Source of the DNA: Bradyrhizobium sp. CCBAU 53351
Lineage (GTDB): Bacteria; Pseudomonadota; Alphaproteobacteria; Rhizobiales; Xanthobacteraceae
DNA length: 64,000 nucleotides
Assembly: GCF_015291745.1 (NCBI RefSeq)
Contig: NZ_CP030059.1
Location: 5,669,501-5,733,500, forward strand
Direction of reading: 5' to 3'
The translations under genes were made by a program, and so were the position numbers. This document shows positions 1 to 8,948 of the stretch, in pieces. Position 1 is the stretch's first letter, and each line of letters opens with the position of its first letter. Below the pieces are notes generated by a model, which made no database searches, was not told where the DNA came from, and saw nothing but the letters and a program-made list of their open reading frames with translations.

Positions 1-373
1 CGGCCACGACAGGCGGCATCATGAAGGGTGAGATGAACAGCGAGCGCACGATGCCCGCCAGACGCTTGGCATGGAACAGCACCAGCGCGAGCCAGACGCC
101 GAACACGAGCTGGAGCGCGAGCGACAGCATGAACAGCGCGATGGTGATCCACAGCCCGTGCCAGAACTCGACGTCGGAGATCAGCTTGGAATAATTGGCG
201 AGGCCTGCGAACGACTGCTTGCCGGTCGAGGTGAACGTCTGGAAGCCGAGCCAGATCGTATAGACGACCGGAAACGCGATCATCGCGACCGTGAACAGTA
301 CGGCCGGCGCCGAAAGCGCCGCCATCTCCAGCTTCTGCCGGTCCTGCGTGAGTGTCGCAGCCGTGTCCGACAT
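1..373 (-). CDS. ABC transporter permease, sugar type (MalF/UgpA-like), 3' end outside window
   Basis: The first 124 residues are visible. They begin with a Gln/Lys-rich cytoplasmic head (about 18 residues), then a transmembrane segment around residues 20-42 and a second hydrophobic stretch around 75-100 followed by SLFISPFMMPPVVA, a pattern typical of binding-protein-dependent sugar permeases. The ATG at 371-373 follows an AGGACGC stretch. It lies 59 bases downstream of the solute-binding protein gene on the same strand, so the two form one importer operon. The EAA loop that contacts the ATPase would be beyond base 1. Substrate cannot be read from the sequence; the LacI gene next door suggests a sugar or polyol. 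Confidence 0.85.
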   Translation of the reverse strand, partial: MSDTAATLTQDRQKLEMAALSAPAVLFTVAMIAFPVVYTIWLGFQTFTSTGKQSFAGLANYSKLISDVEFWHGLWITIALFMLSLALQLVFGVWLALVLFHAKRLAGIVRSLFISPFMMPPVVA

Positions 374-432
374 GCGTCCTTGTCCCTGGGAGTGAAGAGC
401 CGGCAGGCCGCAAGCCTGCCGACGTGAGGCCG

Positions 433-1734
433 TTACTTCTGGGCAATCAATGCATCGAGCGCCTTGTCGGCATCGGCGCAGGCCTGCTCGATCGGCTTCT
501 GCTTCAGGATGAGGTCCTGCACCGCCTGGCCAATGAACTCACGCGATTCCGGATTGGCGACGATGGGATAGCCGACCTCGGAGGACCCCTTGGTGGCGAG
601 CACGTCGAGCGTGGCCTGCCATTCCTTGCGAACCGGCTCCTCGTCGATCCACTTGCGATATTCAGGATCCTTGGCGACCGACGGGCGCGGCGGGGCGATG
701 CCCTGGAGCGCCATCTTCTTCTGCACTTCGGGGCTGGTCGCCCATTGCACGAAGTACCAGGCCGCCTCCGGCTGCTTGCTGTGCGAGGACACCGCCATGC
801 CCCAGCCGATCGTGGTCGGCACCTGGCCGGCTTCGCCGGCCGGGAACGGCAGCAGGCCGGTATCCTTCAGGCGCGCGCCGCCGTCCATCACCGTGCGCAG
901 TTCGTTCGAGGACTCAAACGCCATCGCGGCGCGGCCGCTGCGGTAGAGTGCGGAGATTTGCTGGAAGCTGTAATTGACGACGCCGGGCGGGCCGAAGTCG
1001 CGCAGCAGTCGGCTGTAGGTGTCGAGCGCTTCCCTGCCCTTGGCCGAGCAGAGGTTCGACTTGCCATTGGCGATGTACGTGCCTCCGATATTGTGCAGCA
1101 TGTTGCTGAACGTATAGGCTACCGCGGGCTTGAGGCCGCGCGAGACGAACGGCGTCACCGCGCTGTCGCAGGTCTTGATCTTCTCGGCGGCGGTTTCGAC
1201 GTCCTTGATGGTCTTGGGCGCTTCGAGACCGCACTTCTTGAAGATGTCGGTGCGGTAGTAGAAGATCGGGCCCTCGATGTTCATCGGCATGCTGGTCAAC
1301 TTGCCGCCGAAGGTCGCGGCCTTGAGCAGCGCCTGGCTCAGCCCGGCTGGATCGTAGTCCTTGGCGACCTCGTTCTTGGCCATCGCGGTGAGATCGCCGT
1401 ACCAGCCGGCGGCGGCGAACTGCTCGCCCTCGCGCGAGGGCAGCGTCATGAAGACGTCGACCTCGTCGCTGTTCGCATTCATGACCGTGACCAGACGCTG
1501 GCGCATCTGCTGCTCCTGATAGGCGTCGACCTTCAGGGTCATGCCGGTCAACTTCTCGAAATCGGCCTTGTAGGTCAGCAGCGCCTGCGAGACCGGATTG
1601 TTGTTGGCGAGAAAGGTGATCGTCTTGCCCTTGAACTTCGTCCAGTCGAAATCGGCCGCGTTCGCCTGTGCGCTGATCGCGGCAATCGCGAGAACGGGCA
1701 ACGCGACATGCGTCGCGAGCATCCTGGCCTTCAT
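433..1734 (-). CDS. extracellular solute-binding protein of a sugar ABC transporter
   Basis: 433 residues from the chosen start. I start at the ATG at 1734 because it follows GGAGGAGAG and opens a clean signal peptide (MKARMLATHVALPVLAIAAI...ANA, cleavage near residue 26); an upstream in-frame ATG at 1776 would only add a charged tail. The mature part has the layout of family 1 binding proteins: KGKTITFLANNNPVSQALL at the N-terminus, FYYRTDIFKKCGL near residue 165, and GWGMAVSSHSKQPEAAWYFVQW in the C-lobe. It should capture a carbohydrate in the periplasm and deliver it to the permease encoded downstream. Its promoter lies in the 191-base divergent region shared with the LacI gene, next to a LacI-type operator. 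Confidence 0.9.
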   Translation of the reverse strand: MKARMLATHVALPVLAIAAISAQANAADFDWTKFKGKTITFLANNNPVSQALLTYKADFEKLTGMTLKVDAYQEQQMRQRLVTVMNANSDEVDVFMTLPSREGEQFAAAGWYGDLTAMAKNEVAKDYDPAGLSQALLKAATFGGKLTSMPMNIEGPIFYYRTDIFKKCGLEAPKTIKDVETAAEKIKTCDSAVTPFVSRGLKPAVAYTFSNMLHNIGGTYIANGKSNLCSAKGREALDTYSRLLRDFGPPGVVNYSFQQISALYRSGRAAMAFESSNELRTVMDGGARLKDTGLLPFPAGEAGQVPTTIGWGMAVSSHSKQPEAAWYFVQWATSPEVQKKMALQGIAPPRPSVAKDPEYRKWIDEEPVRKEWQATLDVLATKGSSEVGYPIVANPESREFIGQAVQDLILKQKPIEQACADADKALDALIAQK

Positions 1735-1799
1735 TGAACTCTCCTCCCGGCTGGCCGCCTTAAGCTGGCGGACCATTTTGAGTACGTTTGATCACTATC

Positions 1800-1813
1800 T
1801 GAAAACGGTTACA
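1800..1813. promoter_or_regulatory. candidate LacI-family operator
   Basis: TGAAAACGGTTACA matches the LacI/GalR-type pattern TGWNANCGNTNWCA with the invariant central CG. It lies 66 bases upstream of the binding-protein start and between two divergent genes, one of which encodes a LacI-family protein. Operator function is inferred from position and pattern. Confidence 0.5.
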
Positions 1814-1909
1814 AAATAGACCTAGCATCGACCGTGTCAAGCCATGGACAAACGGCACAATCTGCGGCAGATTTGCTTCATTCCCGCTACCACGCAGCTT
1901 GTCACGCGA

Positions 1910-1925
1910 GATGTAACGTTACATC
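1910..1925. promoter_or_regulatory. perfect 16-bp palindrome, candidate autoregulatory LacI operator
   Basis: GATGTAACGTTACATC is a perfect palindrome with a central CG, ending at the base before the ATG of the LacI-family gene. It occupies the place where a ribosome binding site would sit, and no good Shine-Dalgarno is seen. A bound repressor would block start-site access, so autoregulation is likely; leaderless or weak translation is possible. Confidence 0.55.
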
Positions 1926-2966
1926 ATGAGACTGACCAACGCCAAGTCGGTGAAACAGGGTATCCGCGCCGTCGCGGCGCGTGCCGGCGTGTCAACGGCA
2001 TCGGTCTCGCGTGCCCTCAACAATCCCGATGCGGTGAGCCCCTCCCTGCGCGCGCGCATCGAGCAGGCCATCGACGCGCTCGGCTACATCCCGCACGCGC
2101 CGGCACGCATCTTGTCGTCGCGCCGCTCGCGCACCCTTGGCGCGATCGTGCCGACCATCGACAACACGATGTTCGCGCGCGGCATCGCCTCGCTGCAGCA
2201 ATACCTGTCCTCGGTCGGATACATGCTGTTTCTCACCACCAGCGGCTACGATCTCGACGTCGAATTGCAGCAGGCGCGCAATCTGATCAGCCGCGGCGTC
2301 GACGGCCTTGTGCTGCGCGGCGACTGCCATCACGACGGCCTGCGAAAACTGCTCGCCGACAACGCCGTGCCCTTCATCAATGTCGGCATCTACCAGCCTG
2401 ACCGGCCCTACCCCTGCGTCGGCACCGACAACGAAGCCGCCGCCCATCGCGCCGCCGCGCATGTCATCGAGCTCGGCCATCGCCGTATCGGCATCGTCTC
2501 GGCGCTCCAGCGCAACAACGACCGCGCCAGCGCCCGCGTCGCGGGCTTTCGCCGCGCGCTCGCCGAGAACGGCATCGAGCTTCCGCCGCAATGGCATGTC
2601 GAGGTGCCCTATACGCTGGACGACGCACGCGAGGCGGCACGCCATCTCCTGAACCTGAAGGACCGTCCGACGGCCGTGGTGTGCGGCAACGACGTCATCG
2701 CCTATGGCGTGCTGCTCGAGGCGGAGCGCGACGGGTTCTCCGTGCCGCGCGACCTGTCAGTGGTCGGCTTCGACGACCTCGACTGGAGCAGGCATCTGCG
2801 GCCGAGCCTGACCACGATCCATGTTCCGACCGGAGAAACCTGGCAGCGCGCCGGCGAATATCTGGTGCGCAGCCTCGCCGGCGAGCAGACCATCATGCAC
2901 CGCGAGATCGACTTCTCGCTCGTGGTCCGCGAATCGACAGCTCCGCCTCCGAAACCCCTGAAGTGA
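1926..2966 (+). CDS. LacI-family transcriptional regulator
   Basis: 346 residues. The N-terminal helix-turn-helix is unmistakable ([29 protein letters not shown], residues about 17-45) followed by the hinge [18 protein letters not shown]. The rest is a periplasmic-binding-like effector domain ([66 protein letters not shown]). It probably represses the divergent sugar transporter and itself through the two operator candidates upstream. The inducer is unknown. The SDR follows 10 bases after its stop, so the two are co-transcribed. The ATG directly abuts a palindrome and has no clear ribosome binding site. Confidence 0.92.
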   Translation: MRLTNAKSVKQGIRAVAARAGVSTASVSRALNNPDAVSPSLRARIEQAIDALGYIPHAPARILSSRRSRTLGAIVPTIDNTMFARGIASLQQYLSSVGYMLFLTTSGYDLDVELQQARNLISRGVDGLVLRGDCHHDGLRKLLADNAVPFINVGIYQPDRPYPCVGTDNEAAAHRAAAHVIELGHRRIGIVSALQRNNDRASARVAGFRRALAENGIELPPQWHVEVPYTLDDAREAARHLLNLKDRPTAVVCGNDVIAYGVLLEAERDGFSVPRDLSVVGFDDLDWSRHLRPSLTTIHVPTGETWQRAGEYLVRSLAGEQTIMHREIDFSLVVRESTAPPPKPLK

Positions 2967-2976
2967 GACCCTGCCC

Positions 2977-3711
2977 ATGAGTTCGAATTTTTCTCTCGCC
3001 CCCGGATTCCATGCCGTCGTGATCGGCGGCGCCGGCGACATTGGCGCGGCGATCAGCAACCAGTTCTGCGATCTCGGCGCGACAGTCACGGCGACCGGCG
3101 CCAACGAGGCTGACCTCGCCCGCACGCTGCTCAAGCCGCGCGGCGGCCTGACCCTGGCGACGCTTGATGTCACGGATGATGCGGCTGTCACGGCGTTTGC
3201 CAAGAAGCAGGAGCGCGTCGACGCCCTGGTCAATTGTGCCGGCATTCTGGCACGGGACAAGGAATTCGAGATCGAGACCTTCATGAAGGTGATCAACGTC
3301 AACCTCGCCGGCACGTTCCGGACCTGCATGGCATTCCAGCCGCTACTGTCGGAATTCAGAGGCTCGATCGTCAACATCGCCTCGATGAACGCGACCCTGG
3401 CCTTGCCGCGGATACCGGCCTATTGCGCTAGCAAGGGCGGTGTGGTGATGCTGACCAAGGCACTGGCTTTGAAGTGGGCCGAAGACGGCATTCGCGTCAA
3501 CGCTGTTGCACCCGGCTATATCGAAACAGCGATCAATGCCGCCGGCCGCACCGACCTTGCGCATTATCAGCGCATCGCCGACCGTACCGCGTTCAAGCGC
3601 TGGGGTCAGCCGGAGGACATTGCCGGGGCCGTCGCGTTCCTCTGCATGCCGGCGTCGCAATATGCGACCGGAACTGTTGTGGCGGTGGACGGAGGGTTTC
3701 TGGCTGGATGA
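2977..3711 (+). CDS. SDR-family oxidoreductase
   Basis: 244 residues, usual for a classical SDR. The NAD(P)-binding glycine motif is slightly atypical ([11 protein letters not shown], residues about 14-24). Also seen are DVTD, NCAG (residues about 88-91), the catalytic Ser in VNIASMNA, and YCASK near residues 149-153. The C-terminus ends in the common VDGGFLAG. It lies in the LacI operon, so it may oxidise or reduce the imported sugar or polyol; that substrate is inferred from context. Downstream begins an IS1182-family insertion about 190 bases past the stop. Confidence 0.9.
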   Translation: MSSNFSLAPGFHAVVIGGAGDIGAAISNQFCDLGATVTATGANEADLARTLLKPRGGLTLATLDVTDDAAVTAFAKKQERVDALVNCAGILARDKEFEIETFMKVINVNLAGTFRTCMAFQPLLSEFRGSIVNIASMNATLALPRIPAYCASKGGVVMLTKALALKWAEDGIRVNAVAPGYIETAINAAGRTDLAHYQRIADRTAFKRWGQPEDIAGAVAFLCMPASQYATGTVVAVDGGFLAG

Positions 3712-3806
3712 ACTTGAAAACGCGATTTGCTTGCCAATTCCTGCAAGGCAACAAGATTATCGGCATGTTAAGGCCGTCGTCCGTAACGTCCTCCAGCGGG
3801 GCGACT

Positions 3807-3873
3807 GATAAGCGTATGAAAGCTTATCGGTCGGACGGTAGAAAGAGGTCTGCTTTATGCTAAATAGCAGACC
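3807..3873. other. two tandem hairpins downstream of the SDR gene
   Basis: First stem: GATAAGC (3807-3813) with GCTTATC (3822-3828), loop 8. Second stem: GGTCTGCT (3847-3854) with AGCAGACC (3866-3873), loop 11. Both are perfect. Neither is followed by a T run, so they are not classic intrinsic terminators; they may stabilise the 3' end of the LacI-SDR transcript or insulate the insertion element that starts 33 bases later. Confidence 0.45.
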
Positions 3874-3905
3874 GAAGTTGCAGCCTTCTGAACTTCTGCA
3901 ATGGG

Positions 3906-5416
3906 CCGATTCTGTTGAAAAAGGCGGCGGTTGCGACGCAGAGGGATCAATGATTCAGTCAGTCTAATTGGCAGGACTGAAGATCATGATGGGACATCGG
4001 CAAGTCGAGCAGGCCGCGTTGTTCTATGAGTTCTCGCTGGAAAGGCATATCCCGGCCGACCACTTGCTCCGGTCGATCGATAGATTTGTCGACCTTGAAG
4101 AGGTCAGACAGGACCTGGCGCCTTTCTACAGTAGTATCGGTCGACCTTCGATCGATCCCGAGCTGATGATCCGGATGCTGCTGATCGGTTACTGCTTCGG
4201 CATTCGATCGGAGCGGCGCCTGTGCGATGAGGTCCACCTTAACTTGGCCTACCGATGGTTCTGCCGGCTTGGTCTAGATGGCGCAGTACCTGATCACTCG
4301 ACGTTCTCCAAGAACAGGCATGGCCGCTTCCGACAGAGCGACCTCTTCCGGTGCGTGTTCGAGAGCGTTTTGCGTCGCTGTATCGAGGAGCGGCTGGTCG
4401 GTGGTGAAGGATTCGCCGTCGATGCGAGCCTGATCAAGGCCGATGCCAATCGGCAGAAGGGGATCGAAGGCGACAAGGGACTTCCACCGGAGGCTGCCGG
4501 CCGAGCGATCGACGAGTATCTGGCTGTCCTCGATGATGCCGCGTTCGGAGCAGCCACCGAAGTGACCCCGAAGTTCGTGTCGCCCTCCGACCCAGCGGCG
4601 CGCTGGACGGGAGCGCACGGCGGCCAAGCCTTCTTTGCCTACTCGACGAACTACCTGATCGACATCGAGAACGCGATCATCGTCGATGTTGAGGCGACGA
4701 CGGCAATCCGGCAGGCGGAGGTATTGGCTGCCAAGCGCATGATTGAGCGCTCGCTGGAGCGGTTTGATCTCTATCCGAGCCGGCTCCTCGGCGACAGCGG
4801 CTATGGCTCGGCCGAGATGCTCGCCTGGCTGGTCTATGAGCATGGCATCGAGCCGCACGTTACAGTCTTCGACAAGTCGGCTCGCACAGACGGGATCTTC
4901 TCGCGCGACGACTTCACCTATGACCACGCCGGGGACGTTTATCGTTGCCCCGGCGGCAAAGTTCTTACCACGACCGGAACGCTGGTGAATGATGGCGCCA
5001 CCATGCTTTACCTTGCCAGCAAGCACGATTGTGATCGCTGCGCATTGAAGTCCCGATGCTGCCCCAAGCAGCCATCACGGAGGGTGCCACGCTCGATCTA
5101 CGAGGGCGCTCGCGACATGGCGCGCCAGATCGCAAGATCATGGGAGGGCCGCACCTCGCGTCGGCTCCGCAAGAAGATCGAGATGCTGTTCGCGCACCTC
5201 AAGCGCATCCTCAAACTCGACCGTCTACGCTTACGAGGTCCAAACGGTGCGCATGACGAGTTCATCCTGGCGGCCACCGCCCAGAACCTAAGAAAGATGG
5301 CCAAGCTGATCCCGATGTCCACCCCGAGGCTCGCATAGCGATCGGTAGAGCAGTTCGGCCACATCGCGACCGAGCCATTACAAGGAAATACTGCCCGCCT
5401 TTTTCAACGGAATCGG
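3906..5416 (+). mobile_element. complete IS1182-family insertion sequence
   Basis: Terminal inverted repeats of about 22 bases are visible: left 3906-3927 (CCGATTCTGTTGAAAAAGG...) and right 5395-5416, whose reverse complement differs at one position (CCGATTCCGTTGAAAAAGG...). The element is about 1.51 kb and carries one intact transposase gene. No convincing target-site duplication was found in the immediate flanks. It lies between the LacI-SDR operon and a frameshifted binding-protein gene. Confidence 0.8.
3986..5338 (+). CDS. IS1182-family transposase
   Basis: About 450 residues, full length for the family. The N-terminal DUF772-type region is seen (DLAPFYSSIGRPSIDPELMIRMLLIGYCFGIRSERRLCDEV and DHSTFSKNR), followed by a DDE catalytic core: Asp in GEGFAVDASLIKADAN, Asp in LLGDSGYGSAEML, and Glu in RLRKKIEMLFAHLKR. 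A Cys cluster (CDRCALKSRCC) precedes the last part. I choose the ATG at 3986; an upstream TTG at 3968 also opens the frame. The reading frame is uninterrupted and both inverted repeats are present, so the element may be active. Confidence 0.88.
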   Translation: MMGHRQVEQAALFYEFSLERHIPADHLLRSIDRFVDLEEVRQDLAPFYSSIGRPSIDPELMIRMLLIGYCFGIRSERRLCDEVHLNLAYRWFCRLGLDGAVPDHSTFSKNRHGRFRQSDLFRCVFESVLRRCIEERLVGGEGFAVDASLIKADANRQKGIEGDKGLPPEAAGRAIDEYLAVLDDAAFGAATEVTPKFVSPSDPAARWTGAHGGQAFFAYSTNYLIDIENAIIVDVEATTAIRQAEVLAAKRMIERSLERFDLYPSRLLGDSGYGSAEMLAWLVYEHGIEPHVTVFDKSARTDGIFSRDDFTYDHAGDVYRCPGGKVLTTTGTLVNDGATMLYLASKHDCDRCALKSRCCPKQPSRRVPRSIYEGARDMARQIARSWEGRTSRRLRKKIEMLFAHLKRILKLDRLRLRGPNGAHDEFILAATAQNLRKMAKLIPMSTPRLA

Positions 5417-5520
5417 TCAAAAGCTGCGGTCGGCCATGACTCGGACGGCTTCTGCTCTACCCCTCGCACCCGACATGACCCTTTGGTGTGCCAACCCACG
5501 CGCTGGGCCAGAAGCCGAAG

Positions 5521-6497
5521 TCACTCGATAATTTTGTCGGCTCGGGCGATGAGGTGATCCGGAAATTTTATTCCGAAGAAAGTTGCTGTCTTAAGGTTGA
5601 GCGAAAGTTCAAAAATCACGGGCTGTTCGACCGGTAGTTCCGCGGGCTTTGCTCCCTTGAATATCCTGTCGCAATATTGAGCCACCTTCTGATAGATTGG
5701 GTCTAAGGCTGGACTGTAGCTGGCTACCCCCCCATAGGAGCGTAGACAGCGGTCTGATAGATGGTCGGAGTTCGTGACTTTGCTGCTAAGGTGACGATGC
5801 TTGGGCGCGTTACATCGGCAAGCACAAACAGAGCATCGCTGTTTTCTCTTTTCATTACCTCAAACGCCTGCTCTAAATCGGCCGGTGTTGGTGCCACCAC
5901 TCGAACCGCAGTGAGGTTCAAGCCCCTTATCGCGGTTTCGGCAAGGTCGTACTGTTGTGGGTGAGTTGGATTGTTGGACAACAGAACAGCAATTCGCTTC
6001 GCGGACGGCACGATATCGTGGAGCAACTCGATGGCCTTCCCCAGCGCGTCTCCGTTCATGTTAGCCATGCCAGTTATGTTGCCGCCCGGGCGCGCGTAGC
6101 TTTTGATGAAGCCGGATCCAATGGGATCAGTAGCTGGTGCCATGACAATGGGAATAGAGGATGTCGCCTTCTGTGCCGCGGCTATTGCCGGTGTAGTGAT
6201 TGCGACAATGACGTCGGGACGAAGTGCAATTAGCTCTTCATAAAACGACGGTAAGCGCTCCAGTATTGCCTCGGCGCTTCGCTGATCTATGATCAGGTTT
6301 TTTCCTTCCGCATAGCCCAGCTTCCGCAGTTCTCCGCGAAAGACGTCATACAAAGCTAAATCCGAGGGGTTGTCGTATTTCCCCGGATAGACATGGGCGA
6401 TACGCCAAGGTGTGTTTCGCGTTTGCTCCGCGCTTAAGATGGCCGGCCAAACTAAAGGACTGCAAGCGACGGCCTTTACGAAGTTGCGCCTCAACAT
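5521..6497 (-). pseudogene. ABC transporter substrate-binding protein (PF04392/TrpX type) with one frameshift
   Basis: The first 257 residues (6497 to 5724) read as a substrate-binding protein of the ABC_sub_bind family: twin-Arg-like start (MLRRNFVKAVACSP), then LALYDVFRGELRKLGYAEGKNL, DVIVAITTPAIAAAQKAT, DPIGSGFIKSYARPGGNITG and ADVTRPSIVTLA. A seven-base G run (C on the plus strand, 5727-5733) follows the codons for YAPM and throws the frame into a TAG. With one extra base the frame continues as ASYSPALDPIYQKVAQYCDR...ADLPV-type sequence (ELPVEQPVIFELSLNLKTA) to a natural stop at 5521, total about 325 residues, the usual family length. GGAGGT precedes the start. The lesion may be a real null, a phase-variable tract or a base-calling error. 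Confidence 0.85.
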
Positions 6498-6640
6498 TCA
6501 GAGACCTCCGGAGGCGAAGATTGGCCGATTTTGTACAAAACCAGATATTTGCGCAAGGGTGGCTCTAGACCGCAATCAGTGCTATGTCCGCATGGTGCGT
6601 GGAAGCCGATATTAGTGAGGCCATCAATAGGCTGTTCAGA

Positions 6641-6823
6641 CCCCTTGAAGAACCGGTGCCGGACCTTCCCCTCCGCCGACTTCGCGCGGTACTCGATCTC
6701 CGCGCGCAGCTTCGGTTCGACCCAGACGCCCTTATGGGCGATCCGCTTAGCGTAGGGCTGCGTCTTCCGGACGAGCGGCTCCAGCCGTCTCCGGAGTTCC
6801 GCGGTCGAAGCCTTGTCAAAGCC
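6641..6823 (-). pseudogene. C-terminal fragment of an ATP-dependent DNA ligase (LigD type)
   Basis: Reading the minus strand gives GFDKASTAELRRRLEPLVRK, then a short linker to GVWVEPKLRAEIEYRAKSAEGKVRHRFFKG, the OB-fold tail of LigD-type ligases. There is no start codon, the sequence before GFDK does not match the family, and after FFKG the normal ending is replaced by unrelated residues. About 60 residues remain of a domain that needs about 300. Another fragment, carrying the adenylation site, lies at 22397, so a ligase gene has been broken up or two copies have decayed. Confidence 0.75.
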
Positions 6824-6935
6824 GTGGTCCGACCCGCTGCTCCGCGACGACCGATACGGTCACTTCGAATTCGTGCCGCTTGGTCGTGTTGTAGGCCTTA
6901 CCGACGGACTTGGCGATGCCGGGGGTGATGTTCCT

Positions 6936-7838
6936 TCAACCTTCCCGCAACGTAATTTTTAGCGATTCCATCATGAACTTCACGAACACGGACACCTTCG
7001 GCAGCGGGAAATTGCTGCGTGGCCACAGCAGGCGGAGCGCCCGGTTGTTTCTCTTGGCTCCAGACAGCACCTCGCGGAGCGTGCCGGACCGGATGCGGTC
7101 GGCGACGGCGAAATAAGGCACGGAAGCGATTCCATGACCCGCCTCCGCCAGTCGGATTAGCGGCTCCAGCGAGGTGGCCGCGATCGCCACCGGCAGGACC
7201 GTGCCTTCGGGAATCGCGGGCCCCCAATCGGCGAGCTTTCCGGTCTCGTAGAAGCGGTGGTGCAGCAGCCGGTGTTTCGCGAGATCGCAAGCCCTTCGGG
7301 GCACTCCCGCTCGGTCGAGATAGCCGGGCGAGGCGACCATCCGCGACGAGAAGTCTCCGAGCTTCACGTGCATCAGGCGGCTGTCGCTCACCTCGCCGGA
7401 TCGGATGACGGCGTCGAAGCCGTCGTCGATTACGTCGACGAGACGGTCGTCGTAGTCGAGGTCGAGTTCGATCTCCGGATATTTCGACACGAACTCCCCG
7501 AACAGCGGCGTCAGCAGGTCGCCGGCGAAGGGAACGCCCACGCGGAGCCGTCCCTGCGGACTTGCCGTCGTCTGCGCCAGTTCAGCCTCTGCCGCCTCGA
7601 GTTCGCCGAGCACGCGCCGGCAGCGCTCTAGAAAGATCTCGCCTTCCCGGGTCAGCGCGATCGCCCGGGTCGAACGATGGAAGAGCCGCGCCCCCAGTTG
7701 ATCCTCGAGCTTCGCGATCGTCTTTCCGATCGCGGAAGAGGACAGCGCCAACTGCTGGCCCGCCAGCTTGAAGCTCCGCAGTTCGGCGGCCTGCACGAAC
7801 GCCGACATGGCGCTCACGCTCTCCGTTCGGATGCCCAT
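6936..7838 (-). CDS. LysR-family transcriptional regulator
   Basis: 300 residues. Winged helix-turn-helix at residues about 5-65 (SFKLAGQQLALSSSAIGKTIAKLEDQLGARLFHRSTRAIALT), then a LysR substrate domain (GRLRVGVPFAGDLLTPLFGEFVSKYPEIELDLDYDDR...DAVIRSGEVSDSRLM). It belongs to the CrgA/DsdC-like group that controls oxidoreductases. It is divergent from the Old Yellow Enzyme pseudogene, and the same about 33-base element lies upstream of this gene and of the intact OYE gene at 8949. It therefore probably regulates the OYE/AhpD/GST cluster. The ATG at 7838 is the only good start. Confidence 0.9.
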   Translation of the reverse strand: MGIRTESVSAMSAFVQAAELRSFKLAGQQLALSSSAIGKTIAKLEDQLGARLFHRSTRAIALTREGEIFLERCRRVLGELEAAEAELAQTTASPQGRLRVGVPFAGDLLTPLFGEFVSKYPEIELDLDYDDRLVDVIDDGFDAVIRSGEVSDSRLMHVKLGDFSSRMVASPGYLDRAGVPRRACDLAKHRLLHHRFYETGKLADWGPAIPEGTVLPVAIAATSLEPLIRLAEAGHGIASVPYFAVADRIRSGTLREVLSGAKRNNRALRLLWPRSNFPLPKVSVFVKFMMESLKITLREG

Positions 7839-7851
7839 GAAATCCCTTTCG

Positions 7852-7885
7852 TCCGCAATGTTCAGAATAGCGGGCCCATTTATCT
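7852..7885. promoter_or_regulatory. repeated LysR-box-like element, copy 1
   Basis: A 33-34 base sequence containing CCGCAATGTTC, then GAATAGCGG, then CCCATTTATCT, repeated almost exactly at 8867-8899. The core is an imperfect dyad (CCGC...GCGG) with T-N11-A spacing, as for LysR operators. This copy lies in the divergent region between the LysR gene and the OYE pseudogene. Binding is inferred. Confidence 0.6.
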
Positions 7886-7941
7886 AGCGACGAAGGTCTT
7901 CTAGACAAGACAGCGAGAGCCATCACTTCGCGGGATCCCGC

Positions 7942-8798
7942 GTGTCCGTTGACGACCTGTTCGAACCGCTCGAACTTCTACACGGCCCGGCGATGAGGAA
8001 CCGCATCATGCTGGCGCCCCTCACCAACCAGCAGAGCGAGACGGACGGTGTCGCGTCGGAATTCGACCTGGAGTGGATCCGCCAGCTTTCGTCGGGTGGA
8101 TACGGATTAATCCAGACCTGCGCGACCACCGTCTAAGCGGGCGGTATCGCGTTTGCCCGGCAGTTGGGCATCCATCATGACGTCCATCTGCCGGGCCTGA
8201 CGGAGATGACGACGGCGATCCGCGAAGGCGGTGGCTGTCCGCGGTGCAACTTCGTCACGCCGGTCATCGCGCCAATCCGCTGGGAGTCCGGAGAACCGAG
8301 CCCGCCTTACCATCGAGGTGATCGAAGGTATACCGGGCGTGCGGTCCCGATTTCCAGATCGGCTGGCGGCTGTCGATCGAACGCTACGGGCTGCGTCTCG
8401 AGGAGCTGCGCGAGGTCACCGCGGGCATTCTCGGTCGCGCGATGATCCACTATCTGGATCTGGCCCTCTGGGATTCCGCGCAGGTGGTCCGCGATGGGAC
8501 CTTCCGGGGAAAAACCATGCTCGGCGTGTTCGCGGACCTGCCGCGAAAAGGCGTGCGCTTGGGTGTCGCCGGCAAGATCATGGGAGCTCAACGTGCCGCT
8601 GAGCTTCTGGACGAGGGATGCGACTTCGTGCTGGTCGGTAGGGCCAGCATCCTCCGACGCGACTTTCCGCGCCGGGTATTCGAGGACGCGCAGTACGAGA
8701 GCCCCGAGTTGCCGGTGACGGCGCAATACCTGCGGTCCGGTGGACTGAGCGAGCGCTTCATCGATCACATGCGGGGCTGGCCCCCCGGGGGCCTGTGA
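7942..8798 (+). pseudogene. NADH:flavin oxidoreductase (Old Yellow Enzyme family), multiply broken
   Basis: From a GTG at 7942 the sequence reads DDLFEPLELLHGPAMRNRIMLAPLTNQQSETDG and GGYGLIQTCATTV, the FMN-binding start of an OYE, then hits a TAA at 8134. The same frame continues as RQLGIHHDVHLPGLTEM before frame changes around 8235-8330. A final stretch encodes the C-terminal barrel (GKIMGAQRAAELLDEGCDFVLVGRASILRRDFPRRV). Total length is about 860 bases against about 1,100 for intact relatives, so material is also missing. It sits between the two copies of the LysR-box-like element, suggesting it was once part of the same regulon. Confidence 0.8.
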
Positions 8799-8866
8799 TC
8801 TCGTCACGCGGCGAACGGTGAAGCTGACGGACTTCCGAGCATCGACGAATGATAAAATCGTTTTGC

Positions 8867-8899
8867 TCCGCAATGTTCGGAATAGCGGCCCATTTATCT
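8867..8899. promoter_or_regulatory. repeated LysR-box-like element, copy 2
   Basis: Same sequence as 7852-7885 apart from one substitution and one missing G. It lies about 50-80 bases upstream of the intact OYE gene at 8949. The duplication ties that gene and its downstream neighbours to the LysR protein encoded at 6936-7838. Confidence 0.6.
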
Positions 8900-8948
8900 T
8901 CTGGTCGGCCGCCATTATCGAACCGAGACACCTGACGAAGGAGAGTTC

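Noticed and set aside
352..1737. 461-codon open frame on the plus strand opposite the binding-protein gene
   Set aside because: Antisense shadow of a well-matched binding protein; Arg/Leu/Gly-rich with no family pattern.
5417..5520. Target-site duplication of the IS1182 element
   Set aside because: The flanks of 3906 and 5416 do not share a convincing direct repeat.
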